In this document: piece after piece, positions 1-11,767 of the stretch | How the letters are laid out: every line of letters starts with the position of its first letter | Numbering within the stretch: position 1 is the first letter of the stretch | DNA from: Spirodela intermedia | Taxonomy: Eukaryota; Streptophyta; Magnoliopsida; Alismatales; Araceae | Reading direction: 5' to 3' | Length of the DNA stretch: 64,000 bases | Assembly (NCBI GenBank): GCA_902729315.2 | Contig: LR746277.1 | Coordinates: 4,469,001-4,533,000 of the forward strand | Program-made: the position numbers and the translations under genes | Notes under the pieces: model-generated | Seen by the model: the letters and a program-made list of their open reading frames with translations, nothing else | Databases searched by the model: none | What the model was told of the DNA's origin: nothing

Positions 1-1285
1 AAGCACAGGGACTTCTACATCTCCGGGGAGAGCTACGCAGGTAATACTCACCTGGGTCGATCATCCGACGAGTGAAACGAGGTCTTACTGGGCGACTTTG
101 GATTCCCAGGGCATTACGTTCCTCAGCTGGCCAAAAAGATCGTTGACTACAACAAGTCCCTCACCAAACCTTTCATCAACCTCAAGGGTTTCCTGGTATG
201 TCGCTAGAGAGAGAGAGATGGGCACAACCTGCATCTGATCCTGCTGCGTATATCGTTGAAGGTAGGGAATGCGGTGACGGACAACCATTACGACGGGATC
301 GGAACGGTGGCCTACTGGTGGACGCACGCAATGATCTCCGACAAGACCTACAAGACGATCCTCGCCCACTGCAACTTCACGGCGGTGAAGAACACCGCCA
401 AGTGCGACAACGCAGTCGACTACGCCATGAACCACGAATTCGGCGACATCGATCAGTACAGCATCTACACGCCAGCCTGCAACGCCGCCGCGCGCAACGC
501 CACCAGCCGCCCCCTGCGGCTCCGTGGTACCGTCCTCCGCCGCCGGTCCTACGGCTACGACCCCTGCACGGAGAGCCACGCCGAGAAGTACTACAACCGG
601 CGGGAGGTGCAGGAGGCCCTGCACGCCAACGCTACCGGTAGCATCCCCTATAAGTGGACCGCCTGCAGGTACGCCGGAGTTTTGGCCTCTGAGTTTGCAT
701 GATTTATCAGTATGTCCGACGATTACTGAAGCTTCTTGCTGCAGCGACGTGCTCATCAAGAACTGGGGCGACTCGGAGTTCTCCATGTTGCCGACTTACC
801 GGCAGTTAATGGCGGCTGGCCTTCGGGTGTGGGTTTTCAGGTTAGGGCAGCTGGTGGATGTCCTCTCACTAAGGATCTTTTGACTGAGATCGTCGTCTTC
901 GTTAAAAAACTGACTTCTTCTTGGTAATTCGTCGCAGCGGGGACACGGACTCCGTGGTTCCGGTGACGGCCACGAGGTTCTCCTTGAGCCACCTCAACAT
1001 CACCGTCAAGGTCCCCTGGTATCCATGGTACTGCGGTCGAGAGGTACGTTCACATCCCGAGCCCAACACACGCGTTGACTTTTTTTCCCATCGGCGTGTG
1101 ATCCGATCCACACGGGGTTCTGACCTCGATGGCGTGTACAGGTAGGAGGATGGACCGAGATCTATGAAGGGTTGACTTTTGCGACTGTGAGAGGCGCCGG
1201 GCACGAGGTCCCTCTTTTCCAACCCAAGAGGGCTTTCCAACTTTTCAAGTCTTTCCTGGCTGGCTCGCTTTTGCCCAAGTCTTAG
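1..1285 (+). CDS. Serine carboxypeptidase-like protein (class II), 3' part; 5' end lies outside the window
   Basis: Secreted or vacuolar S10-family serine carboxypeptidase; the first exons are off the left edge. Coding exons seen: 1-40, 110-195, 262-668, 745-840, 938-1043 and 1142-1285, all with GT-AG introns and continuous frame. The first exon holds the nucleophile motif GESYAG. Later exons hold the typical VGNAVTDN and HAMISD stretches, [14 protein letters not shown], the catalytic Asp in SGDTDSVVP, and the catalytic His in RGAGHEVP. The protein ends SLLPKS, then TAG at 1283-1285. All three triad residues are present, so the visible part looks functional. The closest plant relatives, by memory of the family, are the BRS1/SCPL22-29 clade rather than the SCPL acyltransferases; this is inference. 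The second intron (196-261) and the others are short. A (CT)n microsatellite follows the stop. Which individual SCPL it is cannot be decided without the 5' half. Confidence 0.9.
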
Positions 1286-1311
1286 CTCCGTCTGCCGATT
1301 GAAGCTCTTCG

Positions 1312-1349
<38 letters not shown>

Positions 1350-2967
1350 AGATGAATCGATTGAAGCCCGATCAGGTTAAGTGGGGTGTAAAAGGGGTTT
1401 GAAGAATTCAAGCTAACCGGACGAGCATTGTATTCCCATGCAAAACAATAACTTTCCAAGCGAATCCCTCTCTCTCTCCCCTCCTTCCGCGACATTCTGT
1501 TTCAGTCTGGTGGAAGACGATGAAGAAGACTCTTCTCGGACAGTGACCCCTTGATCCCGACTACTCGACGCTAGCCCACATCACCTTCCGGAAAGAAAAA
1601 TTAAGAACTGGAAGTAGATGAGTTCAGTTTAGAGAGAGAATCGGCCAAGTTACGCATCGCATATTCATCTATCATGATCACCTCTGCTGCAGACGCATCC
1701 CTTTGCGGCGAGAGGGCCGGAGAGGAGTCGGAGGTCGCAAGTGGGCCTCTTCACCCCCCGCCGTCCTCCGCGGCCAATGATGTTGGCGACACGTGAGGAG
1801 GGGAGGAAGAAGAACCAGCCTGTCCCTGCCCTGCGGCGCAGTTGCAGACAGCAGACGGCGGCCTTTGTAGAGAGAGAGAGAGAGAGAGGGAAGGGGAGAA
1901 AAAGGAGAACTGGTTGGGAGAAAGTAGGGGTATTGAGAAGAATTTGGGGAATATTTAATGAGGGAAAGACCGTGCCCGGTCGTCCACCTGCTCCGTGAGG
2001 ACCACGATGGAGGGGGGGGGGCGGGGTGGAGGATGAGGACGATGGGGGAAGGACAACGACTGAAACATCACTGGAGGGTCAGACGTTTATCGCTGCTTTC
2101 CTCAGCAGTTTCCTCGGCGGAAAGCCCTCCCAGACGCCGCATCCTTCAGCGGGCAAAGATGGGAGAGAAGGGGGTAGAAAGAGAGAGAGGGAGAGGAAGG
2201 AATCGTGCAGGGAGATGATGATGATTTCTCTCTCTACATGCCCTTCTTCCTCCGGTGTCCCCGGGTGGGAGAAGGAAGTTTCTCCGGAAGAAGAGTACAG
2301 GATAAAGAGGAAGGAGAGGTAAGACGGGTCGGAATAAGAAGGGGGGTTGGCGTTGGGGTTGGATGGATGTCTTCATGATGTATCCATCTCTCTCTCTCTC
2401 TCTCTCTCTCTAAAGCTGCCTCTCGTTCTCTCTCTTCCAACCAGATGCCCGTCTTCCCCCATCTTCGACCCCGCAAAAACAAAGATGCCGACGACCGGCC
2501 ACTTCCCTGAAATGCCCCTCCTTCCCCACCTTCTCTGCAAAATCTACAGCTCCTCAAGGGGATCAACGGAAACTCGCTCCTCGCCAGCGGCCGCTTTCCT
2601 GTTCCCGAATTATGTGGGGGCTTTTGGAATTTTCGCCGGGTCAGAGAGAGAGAGAGAAGAAGGGCGTCTCCCCTTCCTGTTCCCCCCCTTCTCTCTCTCT
2701 CTTCCGTCTCCTTCTCCCCTCCCTCAGCCTTTATTATTTCCTGTATTATCTTCGTCTTCACCACATCCCTCTCCGTCCCTATTCTTCTCCTTCCTCGCAG
2801 CCCCTTTGGTCCATCGGCCTTCTCCTCCTCCTCCCCTGCCTCCCTCTGTGGTTTTCCGCCCGCCGTCGAGTCCTTGATCTTCCCCTTCCCCCTTCTGTTC
2901 TGAGCTTTGTCCACCTCCTTCCTCTTCGCCGTTTTCTCTCTAGTGTTGATTGCTTCGGATTCGGGAG
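1286..2967. other. Intergenic: carboxypeptidase 3' flank and leader region of the next gene; GA/CT-rich
   Basis: No gene-like ORF. It contains a pure (CT)n tract at 1314-1347, a (GA)n tract near 1869-1889, a poly-G run near 2011-2020 and another (CT)n tract near 2386-2412. The last 600 bases are very C/T-rich on the + strand, which fits a pyrimidine-rich plant promoter and 5' leader for the gene starting at 2968. Long ORFs here on either strand are low-complexity artefacts of the CT/GA composition. Confidence 0.6.
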
Positions 2968-4337
2968 ATGAAGAAGGCGAGGGCGGCTCCCGCAGAGGCG
3001 GCTCTTCCTCATCACCCGTACCCGGTGATTAGTGAGGACGACAGGGCGTGGTTCAAGCTCCAGCATCTGAAGCAGGACTACGAAGACCTTCAGAAGGTTT
3101 AAATCCCCGGATCCTTCTGTTTCTTCTGTTTCTTTTCATCATCCTGTTGTCACTTTCATTTCACTCTGATTTCTGACCAAAACTTGAAGCATATGAAGGA
3201 TTCTTCTGCTTCCCTTGCCGCATCTTTCTCGTTCCGGTGTGGAGATTCGATTCGAGGCTGTTTTCTTCAATTTTGGGGATCTTCTTTTTTTTCCTGCATT
3301 TTTTTCTTTCTATCCATTGACGTATCGAAACAATTGCACTCTTTAGTTTTTCCCCTCTCCTGGAAATATAGTAAGATGCAGATCTGTGCTTTCCCTCTCT
3401 GCGATGTCATTGTTCTACTCAGGCTAGGGTTTCCGAACTTGCCTTTTATTGTTCTCTGCCGTATCAATCTTTGATCCTCGGTTCTCCGTATTCCTCTCGT
3501 AATTTCCTTCCAGGAGGCGAGGGATCCTTTCCCGGTAATCGTTCAGAAAAGAATATGAACCGTAAATCATAATTTTCTTATCCAGGACGCCGCAGTAAAG
3601 AGGAGGAGATTGACGATGGCTAGGCAGAGAGCTCGGAAACTCAACGACGAAGTCAGGTAAATTTCGTCGACGATCCTTTCTATCCCATGTTTACCATATG
3701 CCCTGATGTTTGATAACCTGACTCAGTTTTTCTTCACTTTTGGTCAGATTCTTGCGTAGAAGATATAAATTCCTAATCCAGAACGCATCTCCCATCCCTT
3801 ACAAGCTAAAAACTCGTCCGCAGAAGACCTCCAATGCGCTGAAACTCAGGGAGCGGAGATCCCCAATCAGAGTCGACGCTGTTGGTCGGGACGATGGAAG
3901 CCACACAGCGGAGGAGGCTACTCTTCCGAAAACCTCTGGAATTCTAGACCTGAACCAGATCTCATTACCAGTAATCACCTCGCACCACCCGCGCTCGGAG
4001 ATTTCTGACAACATTCATTCATCATTTTGAGGGAGATCTGAGGGGCGACGCACCTTCTTGTTCGCAGGAAGGGGAGGAGGCAGAATTTCAATCCCCATCG
4101 GAAGCTCCGCCTATGGAGTCATCAAGAAGGTACCTGCCGGAAGGAGATGCGGTTCCAAGCGGAGGTTCCAGGCCTCCTCTCGCGGAGTCGTCGTCGAGAA
4201 GACGTACTCCGGAGGGGGACCTCCCCGGAGGACTCCTCAAGTCCCCGATCTGCAGAGACGCCGGCGGCGGCGGCGGCAGCAGCCGGAGAGGGAAGAGGAA
4301 GGTCTCGTGGCAGGATCAGGTGGCGCTGAAGGTCTGA
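2968..4337 (+). CDS. Uncharacterised basic plant protein (230 aa) with coiled-coil-like N-terminus and KRKVSWQDQVALKV C-terminus
   Basis: Four exons, 2968-3096, 3586-3656, 3748-3970 and 4068-4337, join to 693 nt with GT-AG borders and no stop, which supports the model. The N-terminus (MKKARAAPAE...) is followed by an acidic/basic helical stretch ending DYEDLQK. Next comes a strongly basic helix (KRRRLTMARQRARKL) and the FLRRRYKFL motif around residues 66-75. The middle is Lys/Arg/Ser-rich with an ILDLNQISLP patch. The C-terminal third is Gly/Ser/Arg-rich and ends in KRKVSWQDQVALKV. I remember small plant proteins of unknown function with the same FLRRRY and WQDQVALKV signatures, but no assigned role. 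The basic character and lack of a signal peptide suggest a nuclear location, which is inference only. It is convergent with J8, with about 580 bp between the stop codons. Confidence 0.8.
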
Positions 4338-4784
4338 GGTCCTTCAAATTTCGCGCCATCTTCTCCGCGGGCGATCCCTTTTGGTATGTAAAGACGGGGA
4401 AATCCCACAGAGCCGCGATTCTTTTTACGTAGAATCAAAGATTGGCCGGCGATAAAATAAATAGAAAAGGTAAATACTATGATATTAAAGGAAAGTGCTT
4501 CCGTTGGTGGACGGGGGAGGGAAATCGGAAACTACTGGGCCCCTTTTTTAAGATAATTAGTCCGATCATTCCGGTCCATTAACACGTGGAAGTGGAGAGA
4601 TTAATGGGCCTGGCGGCAATGCTAGAGTGGATCGGGAAACTTCTTTTAATAGATAATTTATCCGAAGGAAATATAAAACAAATAAGAAAGAGGGACGGCG
4701 ATCTGCTCAAAACTTCGCAGAGCTTTCGGTCCGCATCTTTCTGAGGGGGAAGACGATTTACAAGGGGGCTCTCGCGAATGTGTA
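4338..4784. other. Intergenic between convergent genes
   Basis: This holds the 3' flanks of the basic protein gene (+) and of J8 (-). The sequence is AT-richer than the exons. Nothing coding is recognised. Confidence 0.5.
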
Positions 4785-4930
4785 TGTACACCGCTTGATG
4801 GTGGTCCGCACGAGGGGGGCAAGGAATGGTGGAGGAGAGATCAGATGTAGGGGTTGATGTACACCGCTTGATGGTGGTCTGCACGAGGGGGGCAATGAAT
4901 GGTGGAGGAGAGATCAGATGTAGGGGTTGA
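4785..4930. repeat. 73-bp tandem duplication covering the J8 stop codon
   Basis: Two near-identical 73-bp units, 4785-4857 and 4858-4930, each begin TGTACACCGCTTGATGGTGG and differ at only a few positions (CC versus CT, AAGG versus AATG). The right-hand unit contains the last codons and TGA of J8 (minus strand); the left-hand unit now lies in the 3' UTR and carries a second copy of the terminal codons and stop. Confidence 0.95.
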
Positions 4931-5685
4931 TGTGAGAAGAGTAGTCCCGCGTGCAGGCTCCTTCCCAGCCCATCCACTCCTCCCAGAGGTCCCAGCTCGG
5001 GTCGTACATCCCCCTCATCTCGTCGTCCACCTGCGCATCTTCGCACCACTGCGGTTCTTCTTCCGGCTCCCTCAGACTGCTCATCACGATCTGCAGAGGA
5101 AAGACGCGCAGCCTCGATCGGTACGGGAAGAATTGTAATCAACGAAAAAAGAGTGGAGATGGCCAACGACTGAAAAGATTAGTGGCCGGTAGAGAGAGAG
5201 AGAGACGCTTACGTCGTAGGCTTCGTTGATGCGGTGGAATTGAATGCCGCAGTTGCTTCCCTTGCAGACATCTGGATGATACTGCAGAAGAATTATAGAA
5301 AGGTGGATTAATTTTTGGGATCCAACAGAGACGGCCGAAATCCATATTTCTTTCCCCTCTCCATTCGCTGCTAATGGGACAGTAACAGAAGGAAAAAGGG
5401 GGCGAAAAAGAGGATCGAGAAAAAAGGGAAAGGGAAAGTTACCTGCAGGGCCAATTGCCTGAAGGCCTTCTTCACCTCCTTCTCAGACGCACCGGGCTGG
5501 ACTCTCAGCGTCTGGTACTGTTCCGTCAGGCCGCTCGTGTAGTAAGAAGCTGCCGGAGACGCGGCGGAGCAGACGACACGGCTTGCACTTCCACCGCCCA
5601 TCTTCCGCCCCTTTCCACCCTTGGCAAAACCCTGACCGATGCTCGCCGCCGCAGACGATCCGACCGATCCCATCGCAATAGCCAT
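4914..5685 (-). CDS. J8: Chloroplast-targeted J-domain protein J8 (DnaJ-like), 162 aa
   Basis: Three exons on the minus strand: 5685-5443, 5281-5213 and 5090-4914 (stop 4916-4914). Residues about 1-45 are Ser/Ala/Gly/Lys-rich with VVCSA, like a plastid transit peptide. A J-domain follows: [21 protein letters not shown], then the HPD tripeptide at about 83-85 and [10 protein letters not shown]. The C-terminal tail ([23 protein letters not shown]) is the signature of Arabidopsis J8 and separates it from other J-proteins. J8 is a small stromal co-chaperone that stimulates Hsp70 ATPase through the HPD loop; it has been linked to photosynthesis stability. The frame is open upstream of the chosen ATG, but that stretch has only a TTG, so the ATG at 5685 is the start. 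A TATA box lies about 195 bp upstream. Confidence 0.95.
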
Positions 5686-5878
5686 CTCTTTCACCTCCTC
5701 TCCCGGTCGCTTCCACAAGATCCGATGCTCGATCACCACCGCTTTCCCGGAGGAAGAAAAGAAAACCGGGCGAAGAAGGACCGATCGCAAATCCTCACAA
5801 TGTCAGAGAAGCCACTGACGCCTCGCCGTAACAGAAACTGGATTGCAGATACCACGTCCATCGGCTAGGCCCCCACCC

Positions 5879-5886
5879 TATTTATA
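5879..5886 (-). promoter_or_regulatory. Probable TATA box of J8
   Basis: The minus strand reads CTATAAATAGGG, a strong plant TATA element, about 195 bp upstream of the J8 ATG. The C-rich stretch just downstream fits a transcription start region. Confidence 0.6.
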
Positions 5887-8124
5887 GAGCGAGAGCGAAG
5901 GCTGCCGGCGCGGCGAAGCAACCTTATCCGACTTTTCTACGGGTAAAAAGCGAGGGACAGAGAGTCGCGTGGGAGCTTACGCGGCGTCGAAAACGTGCGG
6001 ACGTCCTTATCCTCTCCCCGGGGTCCAACAGTACGAATCTTTTTCCCGCTTATCCTGCCACGATCGCGCACGGGCCCCGAGATTGCGATACGTGTACTCA
6101 AAATGGGCCCCACATATTAACCGTTTTGTCTCTCGGGGGGATTTCCGTCCCGAGACTAACGGCCGACCGGGTCTTTTGCTGCGAAATGGCTTGACACGTG
6201 GAAAGCTCTTTTGTTAATGGATAATTCCTATTTTACCAGGTCAAAAATGATATTTCTCCCACGCGTCCCGTGACGAGGTGAAGTGACGCGTTATCTCCGG
6301 AGTTAAGTAAACGCAGAGTTGACTAGATCTAGTCAATTATTTTCCCTATTTGGGCATTCAAAGTCTGTGCGTATTAGTAACGACGATTATGCCGCCCTCT
6401 CCATCTCTCTGTTTGACATGTGGTTCGACAGGCCTTGGCCATTGACCGACCATCTCGTGTAGTAATTTTTTGCACGTGCCGATTATCATGAAAACTGGAC
6501 CTAGCTTAAACTACCCTCGATCATGATGCATCTCCGACAAAAGTCCGGCAGCTCGTCGATCACGTGGGGAACGAGGCGACCATTCGAGCCGATCTGGATC
6601 CGACGCGGACGAGGAGAGGGCTGGTGGTTGATAAGCGCGGGGCTTGATCAAGCGGTGGACCTCCGGTCGTTAGGTCAATGGACAGGAGATGGACACGTTG
6701 ATGATTTCTCAGTCACGCATTTTCGGAAACTGTACGAGAAGCTCCATTGGGCACGGCCTCTGCACTGCTATTCTCCTCCCCGGAAGTTGCAGAGAAGCTC
6801 CGAAAGATAGAAAGCTTCTGAAGGAGATCTCACACCTTCTCCGTCTTCCGCAGGCATCTTCTCCCTCAGAACGGGCTTCTAGATGATCGCCAGCAGTGAT
6901 TTCTTCCTCTGCCATTGACCTGTTCTCCCTCGGCCGCTGAGTTCAGTCAGCGCCTCGCTGGTGGTGGTTCTGACTTGACACAGCCCGGAAGCCCAATCGT
7001 CTGTTGAACTCTGGCCACCGATAACAGAAGAAGGAAAACAAATTTTTGGTCAATCAATAAACAAGTGCACGAATCTTCGAAACCACTGGGCAGGAAACGT
7101 CATCCAATCATTTAGAAAGTCAATGGAAATGGGTCGGTCGTCGATTGCAACCAGATATTATCCTCACACGGAAAGATGATCTCGGAACCGAGCCACTAAA
7201 CCAGACGTCGCCATTTTTGCAGCTTCATCCTCGCCGGCGTATCACCGATCACCTTCTCGGCAGATATCATACCCTGAAAACCAACCTCTGAAGCAAAAAT
7301 GTGCTGGAAAAACACCCAGACCAACCGTTTCTTGTCATTATATTGGGAGAAATTGATATAATTTAAAACATGTGATCTATAATACCACGTGAAAGGTTTT
7401 CGACAATCTAATCAATATGGGTATTGAATTATCCTTTTGTTTTTTAATTTTCCTTGGAACAAAAAATAGCTAAGTATTTGAAGAAGAAAGGGTCCCCTCG
7501 TGGAACTGCCTCATGGCGAGTGCCCTCTCGATTTCGATCTCCTTCCTCACCTCTCTTCGGTTGCCTCTCCTCCCCTATTTCACTCCTAGATGCAGATCCT
7601 CGAGTTTAGACTAGGCCCCTACACAAATCCAGACCCAAAAGGGTTTAGTCCCACAGAAAAGAAAAACATCTCCTTGGTTTCACTCCCCAGCCGATGCAGC
7701 GTCAGCTTATCACGTGATACTTATCAAGACTAGAGGTGGCAGCGAACGATAGCAGAGTGAACCCACGGTCTAGTTATCTCTTTCCTTCTTTCTCTTGGAT
7801 TCCATGAGTGCAGGGAAAGGACTGAACGATTTGCACCATAGGGTGTAGGGTCTGATGAGGCCATAGAGAAACCAAGAAGGAATGAGGGGGAGGGAGTGAA
7901 TTGGTTACCTTTTCCTAATGAGTTGAGATGGAAAGAAATCTGATGCAGCAGAAGAGGAACGTTATAATCCGAGTCAACTCTTATGAATATCTAAGACAAA
8001 AAAAGCAACAGAACATGCAATTATAGTAGATTGGGCTGTATAACCTACTCCAGTCTCTAGAGACATCGTCTCTGAGTTTCACTATCCACAGATGATACAG
8101 ACAACTGAGCACTAGGCATCCGCT
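5887..8124. other. Intergenic: distal J8 promoter and non-coding DNA
   Basis: From about 5.9 to 7.3 kb the DNA is of mixed composition, with ACGTG cores near 6195 (ACACGTGGAA) and 6470. Then it becomes AT-rich. Short ORFs (for example 6523-6810) show no recognisable protein and no codon-like pattern. I see no RNA gene. Confidence 0.5.
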
Positions 8125-8522
8125 AGTCTCTAGTAGTACTAGTACCCTCACCACTCAGGTTTAAATTCAATGCTTAAGGTGGTTAAATACTAAAAATCTG
8201 CTGCTAGCTCATCTTTATAGATTCACTACTCTACGAATGCTTAAGTGCCTTCAAACAGTTACTACTAGTGATATACTTCCATCACTATGAAGTAAATAGT
8301 ATCAACTATAACTGAATTAAACCTTACAATTATTGATTTCATGACTCTAGTACTATGAGTACCCTCACCACACTGGTTTAAATGCAAATGCTCAAGGTAG
8401 TTAATTACTAAAAATATAGTGTTAGCTCATCTATATAGATTCATGACTCTAATGATGCTAAGTGCCTTCAAACACTTACTACTAGTTAGATACTTGAGTC
8501 ACTATGAACTAAATAGTATCAA
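8125..8522. repeat. Diverged direct repeat, period about 217 bp
   Basis: Copy 1 (about 8125-8305) and copy 2 (about 8343-8522) share TAGTACTA, ACCCTCACCAC, GGTTTAAAT, GTTAGCTCAT or GCTAGCTCAT, AGTGCCTTCAAACA, TTACTACTAG and AAATAGTATCAA in the same order, with many substitutions and small indels. Both are non-coding; this is probably an old tandem duplication of intergenic or transposon DNA. Confidence 0.85.
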
Positions 8523-11431
8523 TGAGAACAAAACAAAGAGTACATTTTTTTATTCCAAAACATTATTGCAATGCAACATTTGACTGATAATTGAAACTTA
8601 ATCTTAAAACTCTTAACTTCTTGAAAAATTATTGATGAAGATCATCTTGAATGCATTCACTTACTATTACCAAGTTGAAAAAAAAATTGATCTTATCCTC
8701 ACCTGAGCTTATAAATTGAATTTGTCATACTTCATTAGATCTTTCTTTACGCATAACTTTGGATTTGGAATTCTCTCTATTTATGAAAATCCAACTCTCA
8801 TTCAATTTTTTTCATTGACATTCAACTAAGGCTATGATTCAATAGTTTTCCCTATGCTACTCTAGGGTGATCGTTCTATTATGAGGTTGGAAATTGTGTG
8901 GTATTCTTTTATTACTACAAAATGGTGCTTATCTCATACTATTGGATGATTCTAAAGGGTTAGGTGTATAAATTATCATATTATTTTCATATACATTAAT
9001 ATATGTCGCATATATTGATATATACATTTGATACAATGTATTGTCAATAAACTTTTTTATGCAATATAAATTTTATACATTGAGATATACAACATATATA
9101 GAATCTATAAATTTAGATATACTAATTTATATTTTGAATTAGATTGTAAGATAAATTCAATCGATTAAGATTTGAGACATTGTAAACCAACTTATATTGC
9201 AATACAAAATCAATGTATTGAAATATTACACGATATATTGATTTATATATATACTCACCTTACATTGCTACTTGTCCTTGATTTATATAGAGATATTGTG
9301 CTTCATATATGATGGTATTCTACAATTCAATTATCTTGTGGTACTTGTTAAAATAATCATGTATTTCATAGATTTAATTATAAAAGTCAATTATATATAA
9401 AGCTTGATGTACTTGGCTCCTCCAAAATGTCAATCCTAAAAAAATTATATGTGAAGTTATTAATTAAAGTAACTTCTCATATTTCAAAAATATAAACATT
9501 AATAAATTATATTCTCTAGGGTAAACATCATATACTAAAATTATTTTGATCGAAGTTAAGTGCAAGAGTTTACCAACAAGTTTCTAATTTATACCTTGAT
9601 CATTATTTGAGGGGGAACCCATAGTGCACTTTCTTGCTCATGCAACCCATGGTTGCACTTCAATAGGAATTCTGATCAATTGGTACTCAAGTGGTCTCAC
9701 ATGTAAATTCATGTGGTGTTTGACTTTTCTTTGTTCAAATTCTTTATCAAATTTGATATCTTACAATTAAATTTTCTCATCATCATCCCATGTGATCATC
9801 TATTAAATTGTCAATGAAAAGTTAAAACACAAATGAAGAAAAGGGATAAATTGGACCTTAACTTATAAGAAAAGAGGCTCCTATGCATTATTCATTCAAA
9901 CCCATGGGGAGGAACACTTGTCATCTCTACCTCTAGTCAGGCAGTCTTGAATATAGACTGATGAAGAGATAGATGGATGGGAGTGAAGGGATGAGAACAT
10001 TACCACCCTCTCTCTCTCTCTCTCTCTCTCTTGTCAATCTGTCTATGTAATGTTTCAAAGAGTATAGTGTGAGATGAATCAGAAGAAAGTTTCAGCAAAA
10101 AAAAGAGAGAGATCTATGGCTTCATAGTTCCAAGATGAGTGAAGAAGCACCCTAGAAAATCATCTTTGATTTTTTTACCTCATCTCAATATAGAAAGCCC
10201 ATATTGTCAAATTTTGCTCATAATGTTGAAGAAAATAGATAAATTGGTGGAAATTCCCACATGATAAACAATCTACCCTCTCTAGTCATCCTAGCTAGTA
10301 TAGCCATCAAAATCTAATTTGGTGGATAAACTAGATACCTTTGAGGAACCATTCAAAAATGGCCTTTGAAGAACAAAGTGAGAAGAAGTTTACCTAAGCC
10401 ATTGTGCGACACATTTAGTCAAGTTTATTAGTTGAAAAGTTTCCTTATAGTCTACAATTACTTATCCACTACATAAGTAGAGTTTAGAACACTTAAAGGG
10501 TGCTAAATGGTCAAGTTATTTGTTCTATAAATTTAACTTATGTTCAAATTTGATTATAGTTCATTGTGATAGTCAAAGTGATTTCATCAAGTAAAGATTA
10601 AATGTATCACAAAAAGACAAGGCACATTGATGTTAGTTATATTTTATTCATGATATAATTTTCAAAAGAGAAATTAATGTGCAGAAGATTGGTACCAAAT
10701 ATAAGTCAATTAACATGTAAACAAAAGCTCTTTTATCTTCAAAGTTTCAACATTGTTTAAACTTGATCAAAGTTAATAACATTGGCAAATAACCTCTTAT
10801 TTGAAGAAAGTATACAACTTTTATTTTTTATCACAGCTATGAGGAACTTATGAAGTTTTCAATACAAAGTTTTGAAGAAGTTCATACTGGCCAAGTCAAG
10901 AAAGAAATTTGTAAAGGCGACTTGGTTGACCCTTATTTTAAGAGATGCCCATCTAGACCTTATCCCACCTTTATGCCTTTGTTTAAGATTGGTTTCAAGT
11001 ATGAAACCAACCTAGTCGCCTTTGTAATACACATATTAAGAGAGTATTAGGGAGAGAGAAAGAGAGAAAAATAAAGGGCCTGACAAATCAACTTCTCTCC
11101 AATTGAAAATAAGATTCTAACTTCTATTCTCTCATTTGGTGGTTGGTATTAAAGCTTCATTAACTTCATACGTTTTAGTACTTTGTTCCTTTTCTTACTT
11201 GTTTTCATTTAATGCTTGTACTGTATCTATATCCTCTTTAGAACACACATACTATACCGTCTCCATATTATTCATTTTTCTTGCAGACATTCTACACTCA
11301 TGCTCTCTTCCTTCCACTATGGTATCACATTAATCTTAGGCCCATTAAGTCCTAAATCTGGTTACATTTCCTAACACTAATGTAAAAAGTAGAACCTATA
11401 GGGCCAAATTTACCCACCCAGGTCGTCCGCT
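8523..11431. other. AT-rich intergenic DNA, probably decayed transposon sequence
   Basis: About 2.9 kb of very AT-rich sequence with a (CT)n tract near 10008-10031. The short ORFs at 10850-11050 and 11136-11333 do not resemble any family I know. Composition and position suggest decayed mobile-element DNA, but no LTR, inverted terminal repeat or coding motif is visible. Confidence 0.45.
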
Positions 11432-11475
11432 TCCTCCCCTTCTGACTTTTTGCTGTAAAGTCAGAAGGGGGAGGA
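11432..11475. repeat. Strong inverted repeat (hairpin), 18/19-bp arms, 7-nt loop
   Basis: Left arm 11432-11449 (TCCTCCCCTTCTGACTTT) pairs with right arm 11457-11475 (AAAGTCAGAAGGGGGAGGA), with one bulged base and loop TTGCTGT. It lies about 300 bp beyond the PP2C stop codon, so it may be in the PP2C 3' UTR or just downstream. Confidence 0.85.
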
Positions 11476-11767
11476 ATGGAACCACATACAGAGAAGAAAA
11501 GCGGATGAAATCTGCACAGTGAACGGTACACTAACCTCTGAACTAGCCGTCTCTGATACTGGCTCCTTGCAGGCCATAATCTCACCTCAGAGCAACTGCA
11601 GAAAGCCAGTTAGTTTGAAAATATACAGGCTTTATGAACAATCAATCCAGTAATGCACGTAGATCATCACAAATGGAGGTCCCTCCTTAAAGGGAGCAAA
11701 TTCCTTCAGTAAGGGGCAATCACTCTCTACAGATGTACTATTGTTCTCAAGGTTATCACGATCTGGC

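Noticed and set aside
85-786. Long minus-strand frame opposite the carboxypeptidase
   Set aside because: It is antisense to well-supported exons with catalytic motifs and has no family resemblance; it mirrors the GC-rich coding strand.
2234-2914. 226-residue minus-strand frame
   Set aside because: Composition is dominated by Arg/Glu/Gly from GA/CT-rich DNA; low complexity, not a protein.
10850-11050. 66-residue plus-strand frame in AT-rich DNA
   Set aside because: No recognisable motif, no homologue recalled, and surrounded by decayed sequence.
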